Below the pieces are notes generated by a model. That model was given only the letters and a program-made list of their open reading frames with translations, was not told where the DNA came from and did not search any database. Shown one piece after another: positions 9,648-20,709 of a stretch of DNA of 33,749 bases. This stretch comes from Pelargonium cotyledonis. Lineage: Eukaryota; Streptophyta; Magnoliopsida; Geraniales; Geraniaceae. The DNA lies in contig JAYMTA010000240.1 of assembly GCA_036897625.1 (NCBI GenBank), positions 1 through 33,749 on the forward strand, read 5' to 3'. The translations under genes were made by a program, and so were the position numbers. Position 1 is the first letter of the stretch. Each line of letters begins with the position of its first letter.

Positions 9648-11406
9648 ATGGCACAGTTGCCTCCGAAAATCCCAAACACGACACCGAACTGGCCGGAGTT
9701 CTCAAAGAACCACCACCACCAGAGGATACCATCTTTGGGCAACATTTCCATCGCCAACCACCTCCCGCTCCACTCCTATTGCTTTGAAAATGCGGTCGGG
9801 TTCGAGGACCGCCCGTCCCTGGATGTCGCGTGGGGGGAGCGGATTGCTCCCGGGAGGTCCGCCAGCGACTCCGTGACTTTTCTCGAGCCGGCCTCAATGC
9901 TGGGTGAATGCGGCAACGGGAAGGGAAGTAATAGCAATGCGAGCAGCAACAATGAGTTTGAGAGGTTTGATGATGAGCAGTTCTTGTCCATGTTCACCGA
10001 CCAAATCCCGCCGGCGGTGGCTCCGTCGTCCTCCAATCCCTCCACGTTGTCGGATCACAACAGCTTCAACGAGGAGAAGCAGACGCAATCGGATCAAAAG
10101 CCGCAGCAACAGGGGAATGAAACAGAGGAAGTGCAGAGCCAATGTGAGGAAGCTCAGGGTCCTTCCAATGACAGGATAGTTGATCCCAAGAGGGTCAAGA
10201 GGTAAGTACCATGGAAATGCTTTTTTCAAGAATGTTGGTTTCTTGAAATTAAACCCACAAATACAACAAAGTTTTCAACAATTCAATCAAGAATGCTGAC
10301 TTCTTGAAAACTGGCCTATAGGGACATCTATATATTTTCAACAACTCAATCAAGAATGCTAGTTTCTTGATCCATCCTGCACAATTTGTGTTGGTTTCTT
10401 GTGTTCATATTTTTAATACAATTTGTGTTGTTTTTATCATATTAGAATCTTGGCAAATAGACAATCTGCTCAGAGATCGAGAGTGAGGAAGTTGCATTAC
10501 ATATCAGAACTCGAGCGAAGCGTTACATCATTACAAGTACGTCGAATCTTCATCCAAAACTGTTCTTTCTGCATAAACTACTGGTTTCGTAATCTTTAAA
10601 TTAATGTTTGCTAATTTGCTGCATAATTTAGGCTGAAGTTTCAGTTCTGTCGCCTCGAGTTGCGTTTTTAGATCATCAACGCTTGCTTCTTAACGTCGAC
10701 AACAGCGCTTTGAAGCAAAGAATCGCAGCACTCCAACAAGACAAGATTTTCAAAGATGGTAAGCTCCAAACCCTAGCCATAACATGAAACTGCAGCATTT
10801 TGTTTTCATGAGGTAGCTATTTAGATGAAAAGAAGAAATCACTTTCAAAAACCAATCGTTTAAAAATTGGATGACATAAAAATAATGGTTCCATGAATTG
10901 TCTTTTTATTTACCATATAGATTCTTGAAAAGCAACAGCTCTGCGCACCATGTGCAAGAAAACTGCATCATGTGAGCTTCTCTAGGTCACTTGTGCAAGC
11001 ACAGAATCAAGCACAAAATTCCTTGGGGTCCATTTGTGAAGGACCACCCCAAAAAACTTCTACAAATTGACACATATTGTTTGGTTTTTGCACATAAAAT
11101 GAGTTTGTATGCATGAATTGAGGAAATGGAATAAATGAGTAGTGCCTGTCACACACATGCACAATTAAAGATCTTGATGCAGACTGATCCATCTTAGCTG
11201 TTGATATGTACATTGACCTACAACTATATTAATGTCTTGTTTGCTTGCTTGTTGCAGCTCATCAAGAGGCATTGAAGAGGGAAATAGAGAGGCTGAGGCA
11301 AGTTTATCAGGAACAGAACCTCAAGAACATGGAGAATCCAATACAATTACCAGCTTCTGATCATGCCAAGGCTCTTAATGAAACTGAGCTACTGCCCAAT
11401 GCTTGA
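9648..11406 (+). CDS. bZIP34/61: Group E bZIP transcription factor, bZIP34/bZIP61 type
   Basis: Four exons (9648-10201, 10446-10536, 10632-10758, 11258-11406) encode 306 residues. The N-terminal 175 residues are Ser, Asn and Gln rich and low in structure. The basic region follows DPKRVKR (179-185), with the signature NRQSAQRSR (189-197), and the leucine zipper continues with LHYISELERSVTSLQ. The zipper contains a proline (VLSPRVAFLD). In Arabidopsis bZIP34 and bZIP61 a proline in the third heptad is reported to block homodimers and favour heterodimers with other bZIPs. The C-terminus (EALKREIERLRQVYQEQ) extends the coiled coil. Introns fall after VKR and inside the zipper, as in that clade. 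It acts in the nucleus; Arabidopsis bZIP34 is linked to pollen development. The first ATG follows a leader with no obvious competing frame. Confidence 0.93.
10225..10370 (+). repeat. Three imperfect palindromes in bZIP intron 1
   Basis: The units at 10225-10247, 10287-10307 and 10350-10370 each read TCAAGAATG followed 3-6 bases later by TTCTTGA, forming an inverted repeat. Each arm matches or nearly matches TTCnnGAA, the tail-to-tail half of a heat-shock element. The TTTCTTGA word also recurs in the 5' leader near 9543-9602. Whether it is regulatory or only a local duplication cannot be told from sequence. Confidence 0.6.
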
Positions 11407-11727
11407 AACCGAATCGTTCCCTCTCCAAATGCACTTGTTGATCACGAGAACGAGACGCGAGAAGATGATGACAGAAGAGTTGAGTCACATTGTTTTCTTG
11501 GAGCATGCAGTTCTTGAACACTGAAATTACATCTCCAAGAAATGGTGAGAAGGGTCATACTCATGGGAGAGTTTTGGGCCTGTGCGTCCATGTGATGTGT
11601 CTGCCTCAACTCGGGGGACCACTCGGGATTTGCATGATTGGAGCGCAGGAGAGGACACGTGGATACGCGACTGAAAAGGAAAGGAAAAAAATGCAAGAAT
11701 CTTTGCTTTTCAATTGTTTAAACTGAT

Positions 11728-11748
11728 TGATGATGATGATGATGATGA
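11728..11748 (+). repeat. (TGA)7 microsatellite in the bZIP 3' UTR
   Basis: Seven perfect TGA units lie about 320 bp after the bZIP stop codon. It is a simple sequence repeat that is likely to vary between individuals. Confidence 0.85.
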
Positions 11749-13569
11749 AGGGTGCATCATGCATATGGGAGAGATTTCATTTGTTGTTTTAAGTATTTTT
11801 ATTATCAGTTAGTAGAGTACTCTTCTTTCCTGCAATTACTGTGTCTTGGAAGGCAAAGGATGGTGGGTTTGTGTGGGGATAAATGAATGAGATAAGAGAG
11901 AAACAAGGGTTTGTCAGGAGAGGAGTGTTAGCTAGGTACTTTGGTGTCATATTTATTTTATTTTCTCGGTTGTTTTCTTGGATGTAATGAGTGTATTCTT
12001 GTCATGTTAACAACAAAATGGTGTAGATATCAATGGATTTGTAATTGTAATGAAGTTTAGTTTTAGTGTATATTATAGCATTGTGCATGTTTAGACACTT
12101 ACATGTGAGGCAGGCTCAAGGTCTTTGGTAGGCTTATTGTTATGAACTGAAATAACCGGCTCTGCGTGGCTCCCCAAACTCTTGCATCCGAGGGAGGGGT
12201 CAGTCATGTCCACGAGCGTCAAGCACAATAACATAATTGGACAACGAGTTTATCCTTGTTTCATGAAATAACATTAATCAACATCAGTAGTGTATTCTCT
12301 TTCTGAACGAAATATAAGGATTTCCATATATTGGGAACGAAAGTGAAGATAAAACCTTTCAAAGAGTAATGTTGATTCCTATTGTGAAGCAGATAATAAC
12401 ATTTAGAGTGTATCACAAGAGAAAAATGGACTTAAGGGGCACTCTAACCAAAATGACGAACAAAATGTACAATAATCATAACGGATGGCATTCAAACGAT
12501 AGATTTTGGGGCATATTATGCACACATGCTACATTAATTGGAAGTTTCATAAACTGTTTTCTTCCTACAATTAAGTTAACATTAATCCTCCAAAACGTTC
12601 ACCCTTTACTTCGCCTTCCATTGGTCATTCCCAACACTGTATCTTCATACACCAATTGTGGCTGTGTTTGCAGCGTAACTACTACTGGATATTAGCTTAC
12701 CGACCTGCATCAACAGAAAATCAATTAAAGCAACAATTTTTGGTTTCCAAAGATGATAGTCAAATGCTAAAGCTGCGGATCCATCCTCAAGAACTAAAAC
12801 AATAACATGAGATAACATCACAAACGATTTCCTCAAACTATCGGGAGAAAACCGTAATTTATGTAAAAAGTCAAATTAACAAGTCATCAGTCTAAAATTT
12901 ATACACAACTCAAGTACATAAGCATCAGTAGACAGTAACAACTCCACTTTAACAAAAACAATAAAAAAATATAAACTTGATCTATAGCTAGAGAATCTAA
13001 CATGAAAGTGAAAACAAGGTTTTCATTAATCCTAGCTTTGAAGATGTTCTTTGATTGCACCCCCCTTCTAACATAGATTCACAGTACCAATACCATTGTA
13101 ATCCTTTTTTTCACCCAGATTACAGATATAGCTGAAAATTTGATATTGCTAGAAATTAAACCACATTTGACCTTTCTGCCTGCAAGATCCAAAATGAGGA
13201 AACTCATTAAAAAAGACTTGGGCAATGATTGTTTTGTGATGAGAAGGATAAACAGAGATTATGGACTCAAGAATAATGAAGAATCAACAAAGCCCACTAA
13301 TGCTTCATGAAAACATTTCCAGGCAACAAGCTATTACGGTACAGGAAAGATTTCCAAGGATCATAATGGGCAAAGTATAACAAAAATATCCACTCAGTAC
13401 ACCATGTAACCTGAATTTGGCCAAGTATTAGTGAGGGATATGATTAACTAGGTGGTTTAGTTGAAGAGTTAAAATCTAAATTCAAGGGCATAGAGTACCA
13501 TCACCACTCATAAACTAAGTTTTTTTCATATTCTGGAATATAAGTGCATGAAAATTTGCAAATTTATGG

Positions 13570-13946
13570 CTAGTGAAGCATATTAACTGCTAAATTTGAT
13601 TAGTTTTTTCACACCAAATGAGAGTAAGCTAGAAGTTGTTGACTCTTGAATGGTGCTCTATAGTCTCCAAAACAGAAGGGACAAGCTTTTAAGAGAAAGA
13701 AAGAAAAGTAAACTATTTGTCATTAGCTTTTGAACCTGTAAGAAACACTGAATTTCCCATAGTCTAGTGAAGCATTAACTGCTAAATTTGATTAGTTTCT
13801 TCATACCAAATGAGAGTAAGCTAGAAATTAACTCTTGAATGGTGCGTTATAGTATCCAAAAAAGAAGGGGGAAGCTTTTAAGGGAAACAAAGAAAAAAAA
13901 CATTTGTCATTTGCTTTTGAACCTCTCAGAACACTGGACTTCCTAG
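13570..13946 (+). repeat. Tandem duplication of about 190 bp
   Basis: Copy 1 (13570-13763) and copy 2 (13764-13946) both begin CTAGTGAAGCAT, share TAACTGCTAAATTTGATTAG, CAAATGAGAGTAAGCTAGAA and TTTTGAACCT, and end in an ACACTG...TTCC block. Small indels make the copies differ in length by about 11 bp. Neither copy is coding. Confidence 0.85.
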
Positions 13947-14464
13947 TTTAGAGAGAGGTACAGATAAACAGAGAAAAGAAAACAGTCCATATACCCAACC
14001 TAATTAAGTATTTTGGATAAGGCGTGCAACAGAATTGAAAATACAGGTATCGAACAAAAGGGTACCTTTGAGTAGGCATTTCAATTGTACTAGTTCTCTT
14101 CTCCCTATTTTACCAACTTAAGTATATAAAAGTACAGTAAATAGTTCTTTCACTTGTGGCAGAATCCATATGCTAAATGTAAGTGAACATCTAGAAAAGT
14201 AGTATCAAAACCAACACCCATGCTTAAATGAAATTTCAGACCAGGGGAAATAAGAAGTCAGCAGTGATTCATCATAATAGTTAAGAACATTGCACTTGCA
14301 GTTTATAGCAAATGGACAGTTCGGTAATTGCTTTGATAAACACACATATGGAGCTATAAGTGAATATAGCAGAGAAAGCTGTACCATTTATGTTGTATAT
14401 AAGAGCAGACTATCATTTACCAGATCAATACTAACAAAAACAGGAAGACTCACCAAAAAGTCCA

Positions 14465-16720
14465 TCACTCTTGTGGAATACATTCTGTAGGCTCTGGCAA
14501 ATGGGAGGCCTTACGTTTCACAGATAGTTCCTTGAGAAGTCCAACTTCCTTCTCAATGCCAAGCAGTTTGCTTCCCAGCAACTGAACCGCATCAAGATGA
14601 CCATTGAATGTTGTAGTCCACCCTACTTCGTAGTCATTTAAGGTCTTTTGAATCAGCAATTGGGCCAACCTAATATCTTCTAATTGCTTCAAACGCTGCT
14701 TTTCTAACTCTGCGGTGCTCAAAACAAGACCCCCAGACCCAGGAACATCCTTATAAAGAGGTTCTTCAGGCTGCGGAAAGCGTGCTCTGTATTCAGCAAA
14801 TGCTTTTTGAGTTTCCTTTAAAGCCTTTCTGTAGTTCTGTAAAAGATTTCCCATCATAATGAGCTCACGTTCAAGCCGGAATGTGTCAACTTTTCTTTTA
14901 TGTTGCTCTGCAATCCTTTGATTATGCATGCTGTGAATTGTGTCATCTCGCTGCTGCAGCTCGTTAAGCAACACCTGTTGATTCATGCTTGCTTCTGCAA
15001 AATCATGTTCCTTTGTCTCATACATCATCCTTGCTTTTCCCAACAAATGCTGTACTTGCTCCATACACATATGAAAGTCACCAGACTTACTATCAAATGA
15101 GCCATCAGTTCTCAATCGTTTATTAACACCATTTAGCCCACCATGAGATATGGCATTATCATTTCCATATTCTCTCAAGTGTGCATTATTAAAAAGTGGA
15201 GGACCATCAGAAATCATATGACTCTCACCCCTTGATGAAAGAAAGTCCCCTGGTGAATGGTCATGCAGTTGCAATGCTGAACCAAAAGGATTTTGTGCAG
15301 CATCCAGTGCTTCAATAAGATTATCTGATGATAATGCATTCGGAGAAAGGTGAAACCCTCCATCGTGCTGCTCTTCCTCCTCTTCCTCTTGAAGTTGATC
15401 TTCTTCCCCATCTTGTTTTTCCTCCTCAAAACCCGAACCCTTAATTTCGCCAAGATCACACCTGCGCAAGAAATGCTCATCTGCATTGTTCTTCCCATCC
15501 AAAAACCACTGCACTGGTTCTTCTCCCTTACATTCCTCAAAATCCATGACATCATCACCCATCCCACATTCCTTTCCACCCTCATCTTTCTCAGCATGAT
15601 CTTGCCCACCAAGGCTCAGTTCGATTTTGTGCTCCTCCAACTCTGATACCTGAAAATCATCAGCAGCATCATTCATCTTCACATCACCACTTCCATCCAC
15701 CTCCTCCTCTTCCTCTTCCTTCAAATCAATCTCCACCTTAGGCTCTTCCCTGAACAAATCCTCACGCTGCGACTTTATCAAACACTGCAAATGTGATGCA
15801 TAATAACAATTCTCCAAATGGGGTGCAAGCATCAACTCCTTCTCCACCATATACCATATCAAAGTTGCCCATTCCACCTTCTCCAAATGGCCTTCCTTTA
15901 TCACATTCATCGACTTGATCACCTCATCAGGCATCATCCACATATCCTCATGCAGGAGCATCCAATTCGACACCAGATCCTCAACAAAAGCAATTGATTC
16001 CTCTGACTCCTGAACCCCAGCTGCCCCATCCACTACAGCACCTTTATCCTTCTTCCCCGGTGGTGGCAACCTCAATGCTCTGGCCATATCAGCCCGATTC
16101 AATGGAATCCTAATTCCATTGACATAGCTTGCTCTCTGAGTAGGATTGAAATTGGCTATCAATTGCGCTATCAGATCAACACGGATGTTACTATCAAACT
16201 CCAAATGCACAAAATTCCACAAGCCAAGTCGCTGCAGGAGCTTCTCGTGGCTGGCAAAGTCTAGGGCTTTCGCGGGCACGAAATGAATGGGCTTGATCTT
16301 GGAAAGCAAAGTTTCCAGCTTCATCCTGTTCTTCCTCTCTAGAGCAGCAGACTTCCGCTTCTGTCCACCCTTCTTGCGCTTCGGGGCGCGACGAGGGACG
16401 GTCGCGGCGGAGGAGTTGGCGAATGTGAGGTCTTGTTGCGGCGGAGACGATGCGTTAAAACCATCTGGGTCCTCCTGGTTCTGGTCATCGCCAAGCGGGT
16501 CTGGGTTTTGGGAATTAGGGTTTTGTTGGGTCTCCTCTTCTTCTATGGTTAGGGTTTCAGCAAGTTGTGGTTTTGATGATGCAGAAGGAGGAGGTGGAAG
16601 AGGATTGTCATTATCCTGATCAGTTTGTTGTTGGGTCGGGTTAGGGTTTTGGGTATGGGAGATTTGGGCGAGATCATCACAATGACCATGATTCTGATCC
16701 TGATCAGGAGGAGTGGTCAT
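14465..16720 (-). CDS. Nuclear-type protein of unknown function, 751 residues, single exon
   Basis: One uninterrupted frame runs from ATG 16720 to TGA. The first 105 residues are Gln, Asn and Pro rich and disordered. A basic stretch with RRAPKRKKGGQKRKS (about 108-125) looks like a nuclear localisation signal. A compact conserved-looking domain follows to about 225 (KPIHFVPAKALDFASHEKLL, then NPTQRASYVNGIRIPL and MARALRLPPP). The middle (about 330-480) is very acidic with Glu runs. The C-terminal third is predicted coiled coil, rich in Leu, Glu and Lys, with AFAEYRARFPQPEEPLYKD in it. From recall, Arabidopsis At3g58110 and At2g42370 are of this family and lie beside bZIP61 and bZIP34, as this gene lies beside a bZIP34/61 gene here. 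No biochemical role is known to me, and none can be read from the sequence. Confidence 0.85.
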   Translation of the reverse strand: MTTPPDQDQNHGHCDDLAQISHTQNPNPTQQQTDQDNDNPLPPPPSASSKPQLAETLTIEEEETQQNPNSQNPDPLGDDQNQEDPDGFNASSPPQQDLTFANSSAATVPRRAPKRKKGGQKRKSAALERKNRMKLETLLSKIKPIHFVPAKALDFASHEKLLQRLGLWNFVHLEFDSNIRVDLIAQLIANFNPTQRASYVNGIRIPLNRADMARALRLPPPGKKDKGAVVDGAAGVQESEESIAFVEDLVSNWMLLHEDMWMMPDEVIKSMNVIKEGHLEKVEWATLIWYMVEKELMLAPHLENCYYASHLQCLIKSQREDLFREEPKVEIDLKEEEEEEVDGSGDVKMNDAADDFQVSELEEHKIELSLGGQDHAEKDEGGKECGMGDDVMDFEECKGEEPVQWFLDGKNNADEHFLRRCDLGEIKGSGFEEEKQDGEEDQLQEEEEEEQHDGGFHLSPNALSSDNLIEALDAAQNPFGSALQLHDHSPGDFLSSRGESHMISDGPPLFNNAHLREYGNDNAISHGGLNGVNKRLRTDGSFDSKSGDFHMCMEQVQHLLGKARMMYETKEHDFAEASMNQQVLLNELQQRDDTIHSMHNQRIAEQHKRKVDTFRLERELIMMGNLLQNYRKALKETQKAFAEYRARFPQPEEPLYKDVPGSGGLVLSTAELEKQRLKQLEDIRLAQLLIQKTLNDYEVGWTTTFNGHLDAVQLLGSKLLGIEKEVGLLKELSVKRKASHLPEPTECIPQE

Positions 16721-17631
16721 GGTGAAACCGAGAGCGTAGTTGACAATGGCTCCTTGGTGTTCAGAAATCTCAGTCTCTTAAAGCCTTGAGAGAGAGAGAG
16801 AGAACAAAATGGTAGTAAAGTCGGATTATTACAGGATGGTCACTGCAATTTCAGACCAGGTGAGGAAGACGATGAAAATAAGGTGAAAATACCTCTCTAC
16901 CCTTCATCTAATTCATGAATTCTTGAATATAACTCATATGTCATATGTATCAAAACGTAAAAATAACATTTTTCTATTTTAATCCACAAGAAAAATGATT
17001 AATTCACATGTAAGGTAAGAATGAATCTTGACCTTGACCCTTCACTTATAATCACTAAATATATATTCTGATCATGCAGTTTGTGCGAGTTTACACATAA
17101 ATTTATAGTCTTTCGTGAGATAATCATCATTTTCTATCTAATTAAGTTTAATCGTGGTTAACAATCATATAATATTGACTAATTAATTGTTCTCAGTTGC
17201 TAATATTTTACTACATGTTACACAGATTCAATAGAAAATTAATATTGTTAAAGAGATATTCAAATAGATTTGTTTATTATCTAGTTTTATTAAAAACTCT
17301 ATTTTGTTGCTAGCTAGTAAGAATCTGACACAAGTTGTCATTACATATATCATTGTAGCAATATTTTATGTGTAGTCTCAACTTGTGATTTTGGATATAA
17401 AATATGTCATTACCAAACCTGCCCATGAAAACATGGACACCAGCACATTCCAATGCCATTTCAGGCATTGACTTTTATCACAATCTTAGCTTCACTTCTT
17501 TTTTTAGACAATCCTTGATCATTATAGATATAATCTTTATTGTGGATTAAGTAGCTACATATAGCTTTTCAAGGCCATGAGACAGTTGACACTAGCTAGC
17601 TAGCTCGGGTCTGAGCCGACTTGTTGCAGAG
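16721..17631. other. Divergent intergenic region upstream of the unknown gene and the first NCL copy
   Basis: The (GA)n/(CT)n tract at about 16786-16803 lies in the leader of the minus-strand gene, a common plant 5' UTR feature. The rest is AT-rich. Just before the first NCL copy, 17590-17604 carries CTAG repeats aligned with the signal-peptide region of the second copy, described with that gene. Confidence 0.45.
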
Positions 17632-19923
17632 ATGTTGTCCTCTGATCATGGAGAGATGCCATTTATTCGTCTTAATAGCTTGGTTGCATCGGATACATGT
17701 GACCAGACTTATGGGTTCTTGCCATGCACCGATACTGCCCTTGGAAATGTCTTTCTTATCTTGCTCTATGGTTTCATCATGTTTCGGTCAGCCAAGCTTT
17801 TGTCTGATGGAAGTGAGATTTTGTTGGAAATTCTTGGACCTGGCATTATTGGCGGTCTCTTCTTGCCTATACTCAGTGCTGTTCCTGATGCAGCCATAAT
17901 CCTTGGTTAGTTTGTTATCTGAAACTTTGTGTTCCTCTAGTAAAATAAGTTGATCTTATGGAAAGTTTCTTTCTAAATTTGATGTTCTTTTGCAATGCTG
18001 AAACCAATAGGAACAGAGAAATGGAAAATTGATGTTCTTTTTTGCATGCTTATTGAGATTTTGAGCATGAATAAACTGATCTTTGGCCCTTTTTCTGCAT
18101 AGTTTTAGGTGTCTTACTGCAAATGATTTCAAGTGCCTTATGGTTGTAACTTCAATTTGTGTTAAAGATGAATATACTTGAGCTTTACTGATAGCAGTCA
18201 CAGCACATGAATTTGTGTTAATTTTTACCTTCTGGTGTTTCTTTAGCATCTGGCATATCTGGGAGCCAAGGAACAGCTCAAAGTCAAGTCTCTGTTGGAA
18301 TTGGATTGTTAGCTGGTTCAACTGTCATGCTTCTGACTATACTATGGGGATCCTGTCTCGTCGTTGGCAAATGCGACCTTGAGAATTCAGTAGCTGTAGA
18401 TAAAAAAGATACCAAAACATTTAGTTTAACTGGTATTCCTCTACTCCATAGAAAATATTGAATTCAATGCGGATAGTTTTTGTCAGCAGATCAAGGGTTG
18501 AGATTGTATTTCTTTTTTTTTTTTTTTTTTTATGTCAACAGGTTCGGGATTGAGTACTGATATCTGGACTAGCTATGCTGCAAGGATCATGATGATATAC
18601 CCTTCGTCATAGTCCAACTACCAGAAGGCTTCAAAGCAACTTCTCAAAGCCGATTATCAATCTTAGTTTCATTCATTGTCTCCATTGCTTTGTTAGTTTC
18701 ATACAGCCTTTATCAGGTAGTTATGATTTGAATTCATGAATGTTTTGTTTTATAGATTGATCAGTTTTGCCTTGTTTGCCTCTTTTTTGCCATGACCATA
18801 GCATCTTGTGTTTGAAACATTGATTGATGCAGGTTTTCCAGCCATGGATTCAGAAGAGAAGGATTGCTTATGCAAAGCACAAGCAAGTAAAATCAAGAAT
18901 TGTGCAGCATCTGAATACGAATGCGTTGGGGAGATTTGTTACAGATGATGGTGACCCAAATATAGATGAAATACAGAAGTAGGTCTTCTTTAAGCTTTCA
19001 GCTCTTTTTCCTTCAAAATTTTGAGCTTGTGGTGGATAATTGGAAAATTCATTTTTGTGATGACAGGTTGTTTAAAACATTGGATCAGAATTCAGATGGA
19101 TATTTATCAGCAGTGGAGTTGAGAGCTTTGATAATAGGAATCGAGTTTGAAGATAAGAAAACGAACATTAATGATTCTGTCCAGAAAATAATGAAAGAGT
19201 TTGATAAATCTGGCGATTCACAGATTGATTATGATGAGTTTGTTAAAGGAATCTCAACCTGGATCCACAAGGCTAAGCATTCCCATCATCACAAACAGCA
19301 AAATGTTCATGGACTTTTGGGAGATCAAGATGATGAAGCTGAGGAGAGCACTGAAAATTCAAAGTGGAATGCCTCCAAAGCAGTGCTGATGTTGCTATTA
19401 GGAACTGTCATTGCTGCTTCATTTGCTGCTCCGCTGGTGGATGCTGTCGAAAACTTCTCAACTGCAACAACCTTCCCTTCTTTCTTTGTCTCCTTCGTTA
19501 TCTTGCCTTTCGCTAGCTCAAGTGAGGCGGTTTCCACTCTAATATTTGCCAGCCGGAAGAAAATGAAAACTGCATCTTTGACATACTCTGAGGTTTGTAC
19601 TTTGTACTCTCCATTTCCAATATTATAGTGTTTTTGCCAACAATCTCTCTAATTCATGAGTCTTTTTGCTGCAGATCTATGGTTCAGTGACTGTAAGTAA
19701 CATCCTTTCACTATCTGTCTTCCTGGGCCTTGTTTACATCCGCGAACTAACATGGGACTTCTTTTCTGAGGTGCTGATCATTCTGATTGTTTGCATTGTG
19801 GTGGGTCTCGTTGCCAGTTTCCGAACCACCTTCCCTCTCTGGATGAGTTTGGTGGCTTTTACCTTGTATCCATGTTCCCTAGTGTTGGTGTATGTTCTTG
19901 ACTATGTTTTAGGATTGTCATAG
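17632..19923 (+). pseudogene. NCL: NCL-type EF-hand Na+/Ca2+ exchanger, first tandem copy, reading frame interrupted
   Basis: Six exons (17632-17905, 18247-18432, 18542-18716, 18833-18978, 19067-19592, 19675-19923) match plant NCL, a tonoplast-type cation/Ca2+ exchanger with EF-hands between its two membrane halves. Visible parts are the TYGFLPC block, alpha-1 repeat (GGLFLPILSAVPDAAIIL), two EF-hand loops DQNSDGYLSAVE and DKSGDSQIDYDE, alpha-2 repeat (FFVSFVILPFASSSE) and C-terminal membrane helices. In exon 3, between the Ile-Met and Pro-Phe codons, it has 8 bases where the neighbouring copy has 15. This 7-bp deletion leads to TAG at 18610. No alternative splice site that I tested restores the frame. 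All other exons are open (about 520 codons in all). The start has also decayed: the aligned signal-peptide region is lost and an extra CTAG unit disturbs the frame at about 17592-17604. An assembly indel is the alternative explanation. Confidence 0.75.
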
Positions 19924-20627
19924 ATTCATTTCACTTCAGAAGCTTAAAAAAACTTCCTTGCTGTGCGCGATTCGAGCTTTCATTCACTTCACTTTTCTCA
20001 TAATTTCTCACTTTTCTCGAAGGACAATATTTAGTTAGCTACTTGGTGACATTTTAGTTAAGCTATCTGCCAAACTAACTGACATTGTAATGCTTGTTAA
20101 ACACAACTTGTATAAAGTGAGACTCCAAACATGAAACTTTTTCAATAATGCACGCATGTGTGATGTTATCAAATGTTCATCTCCATGAATTCTGGAACTC
20201 TTTGACTCTACAATATGAAAATAATATGTTGATGGAAACACTTATTGACACAAGAAAACAAGAAATAAGTTGCCTGAAATCTCTTAGGCTTTCAAAATCC
20301 TCTGAATATTAATTTTTTTCAAACCCATAAGTTTCAGACAACTCAATACTGGCACTATATTACTTATTCCAAAACCATATATGATTGTGAAATGCTTGAC
20401 TATCACCAGCACTACCTCTAAAAGAGCTGGACCTACTCAATAAATTTGGATCCAGGATAAAGGTAACTTTTATTAAAGCTAAAGCATGGACTGTCTTATG
20501 GTTCTACTAAAAATTCTGATTATTTTCCAATTTATTACTTTATTCCCATCTGTTTTATCATGATCACACCCTCTCCTTTTCTGTATTCTTCTTTCTTGGT
20601 TCAAAATCATTACCATGTCAATTCTTT
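19924..20627. other. Spacer between the two NCL copies
   Basis: It holds the 3' UTR of the first copy and the promoter of the second. It is AT-rich, and I see no gene, RNA or mobile element in it. Confidence 0.45.
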
Positions 20628-20642
20628 TATGTATATATATGC
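20628..20642 (+). promoter_or_regulatory. TATA box of the second NCL copy
   Basis: A TATATATA-type box sits about 70 bp before the ATG at 20710, a normal spacing for a short plant leader. The promoter therefore looks intact even though the reading frame is not. Confidence 0.5.
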
Positions 20643-20709
20643 TCCAGTCCCATAAATCTTTAGCTTTAGTCTCAGACACAACCATTTCTAGTCTTTCAAA
20701 GCTCAAAAA

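Larger units (their letters stand above)
11407..14464. other. 3' UTRs and intergenic DNA between convergent genes
   Basis: The bZIP 3' UTR probably runs to about 12080. The remainder lies between two convergent genes. It has only short open frames (for example 12369-12695 plus and 12645-12836 minus), with no recognisable protein family. A donor-like GGTGAGTC just after the stop of the minus-strand gene, and acceptor-like sites near 12700-12800, leave room for a spliced 3' UTR. A tandem duplication at 13570-13946 is listed separately. Confidence 0.4.

Noticed and set aside
9505-9897. Minus-strand frame of 130 codons opposite the bZIP start
   Set aside because: Antisense shadow of bZIP exon 1; composition is Arg/Pro/Ser noise.
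12369-12695. Plus-strand open frame of 108 codons between the bZIP gene and the unknown gene
   Set aside because: No recognisable family, unlike coding in composition, and no promoter or splice context.
12645-12836. Minus-strand frame with splice-like borders
   Set aside because: It could be a 3' UTR exon of the unknown gene, but nothing supports protein coding.
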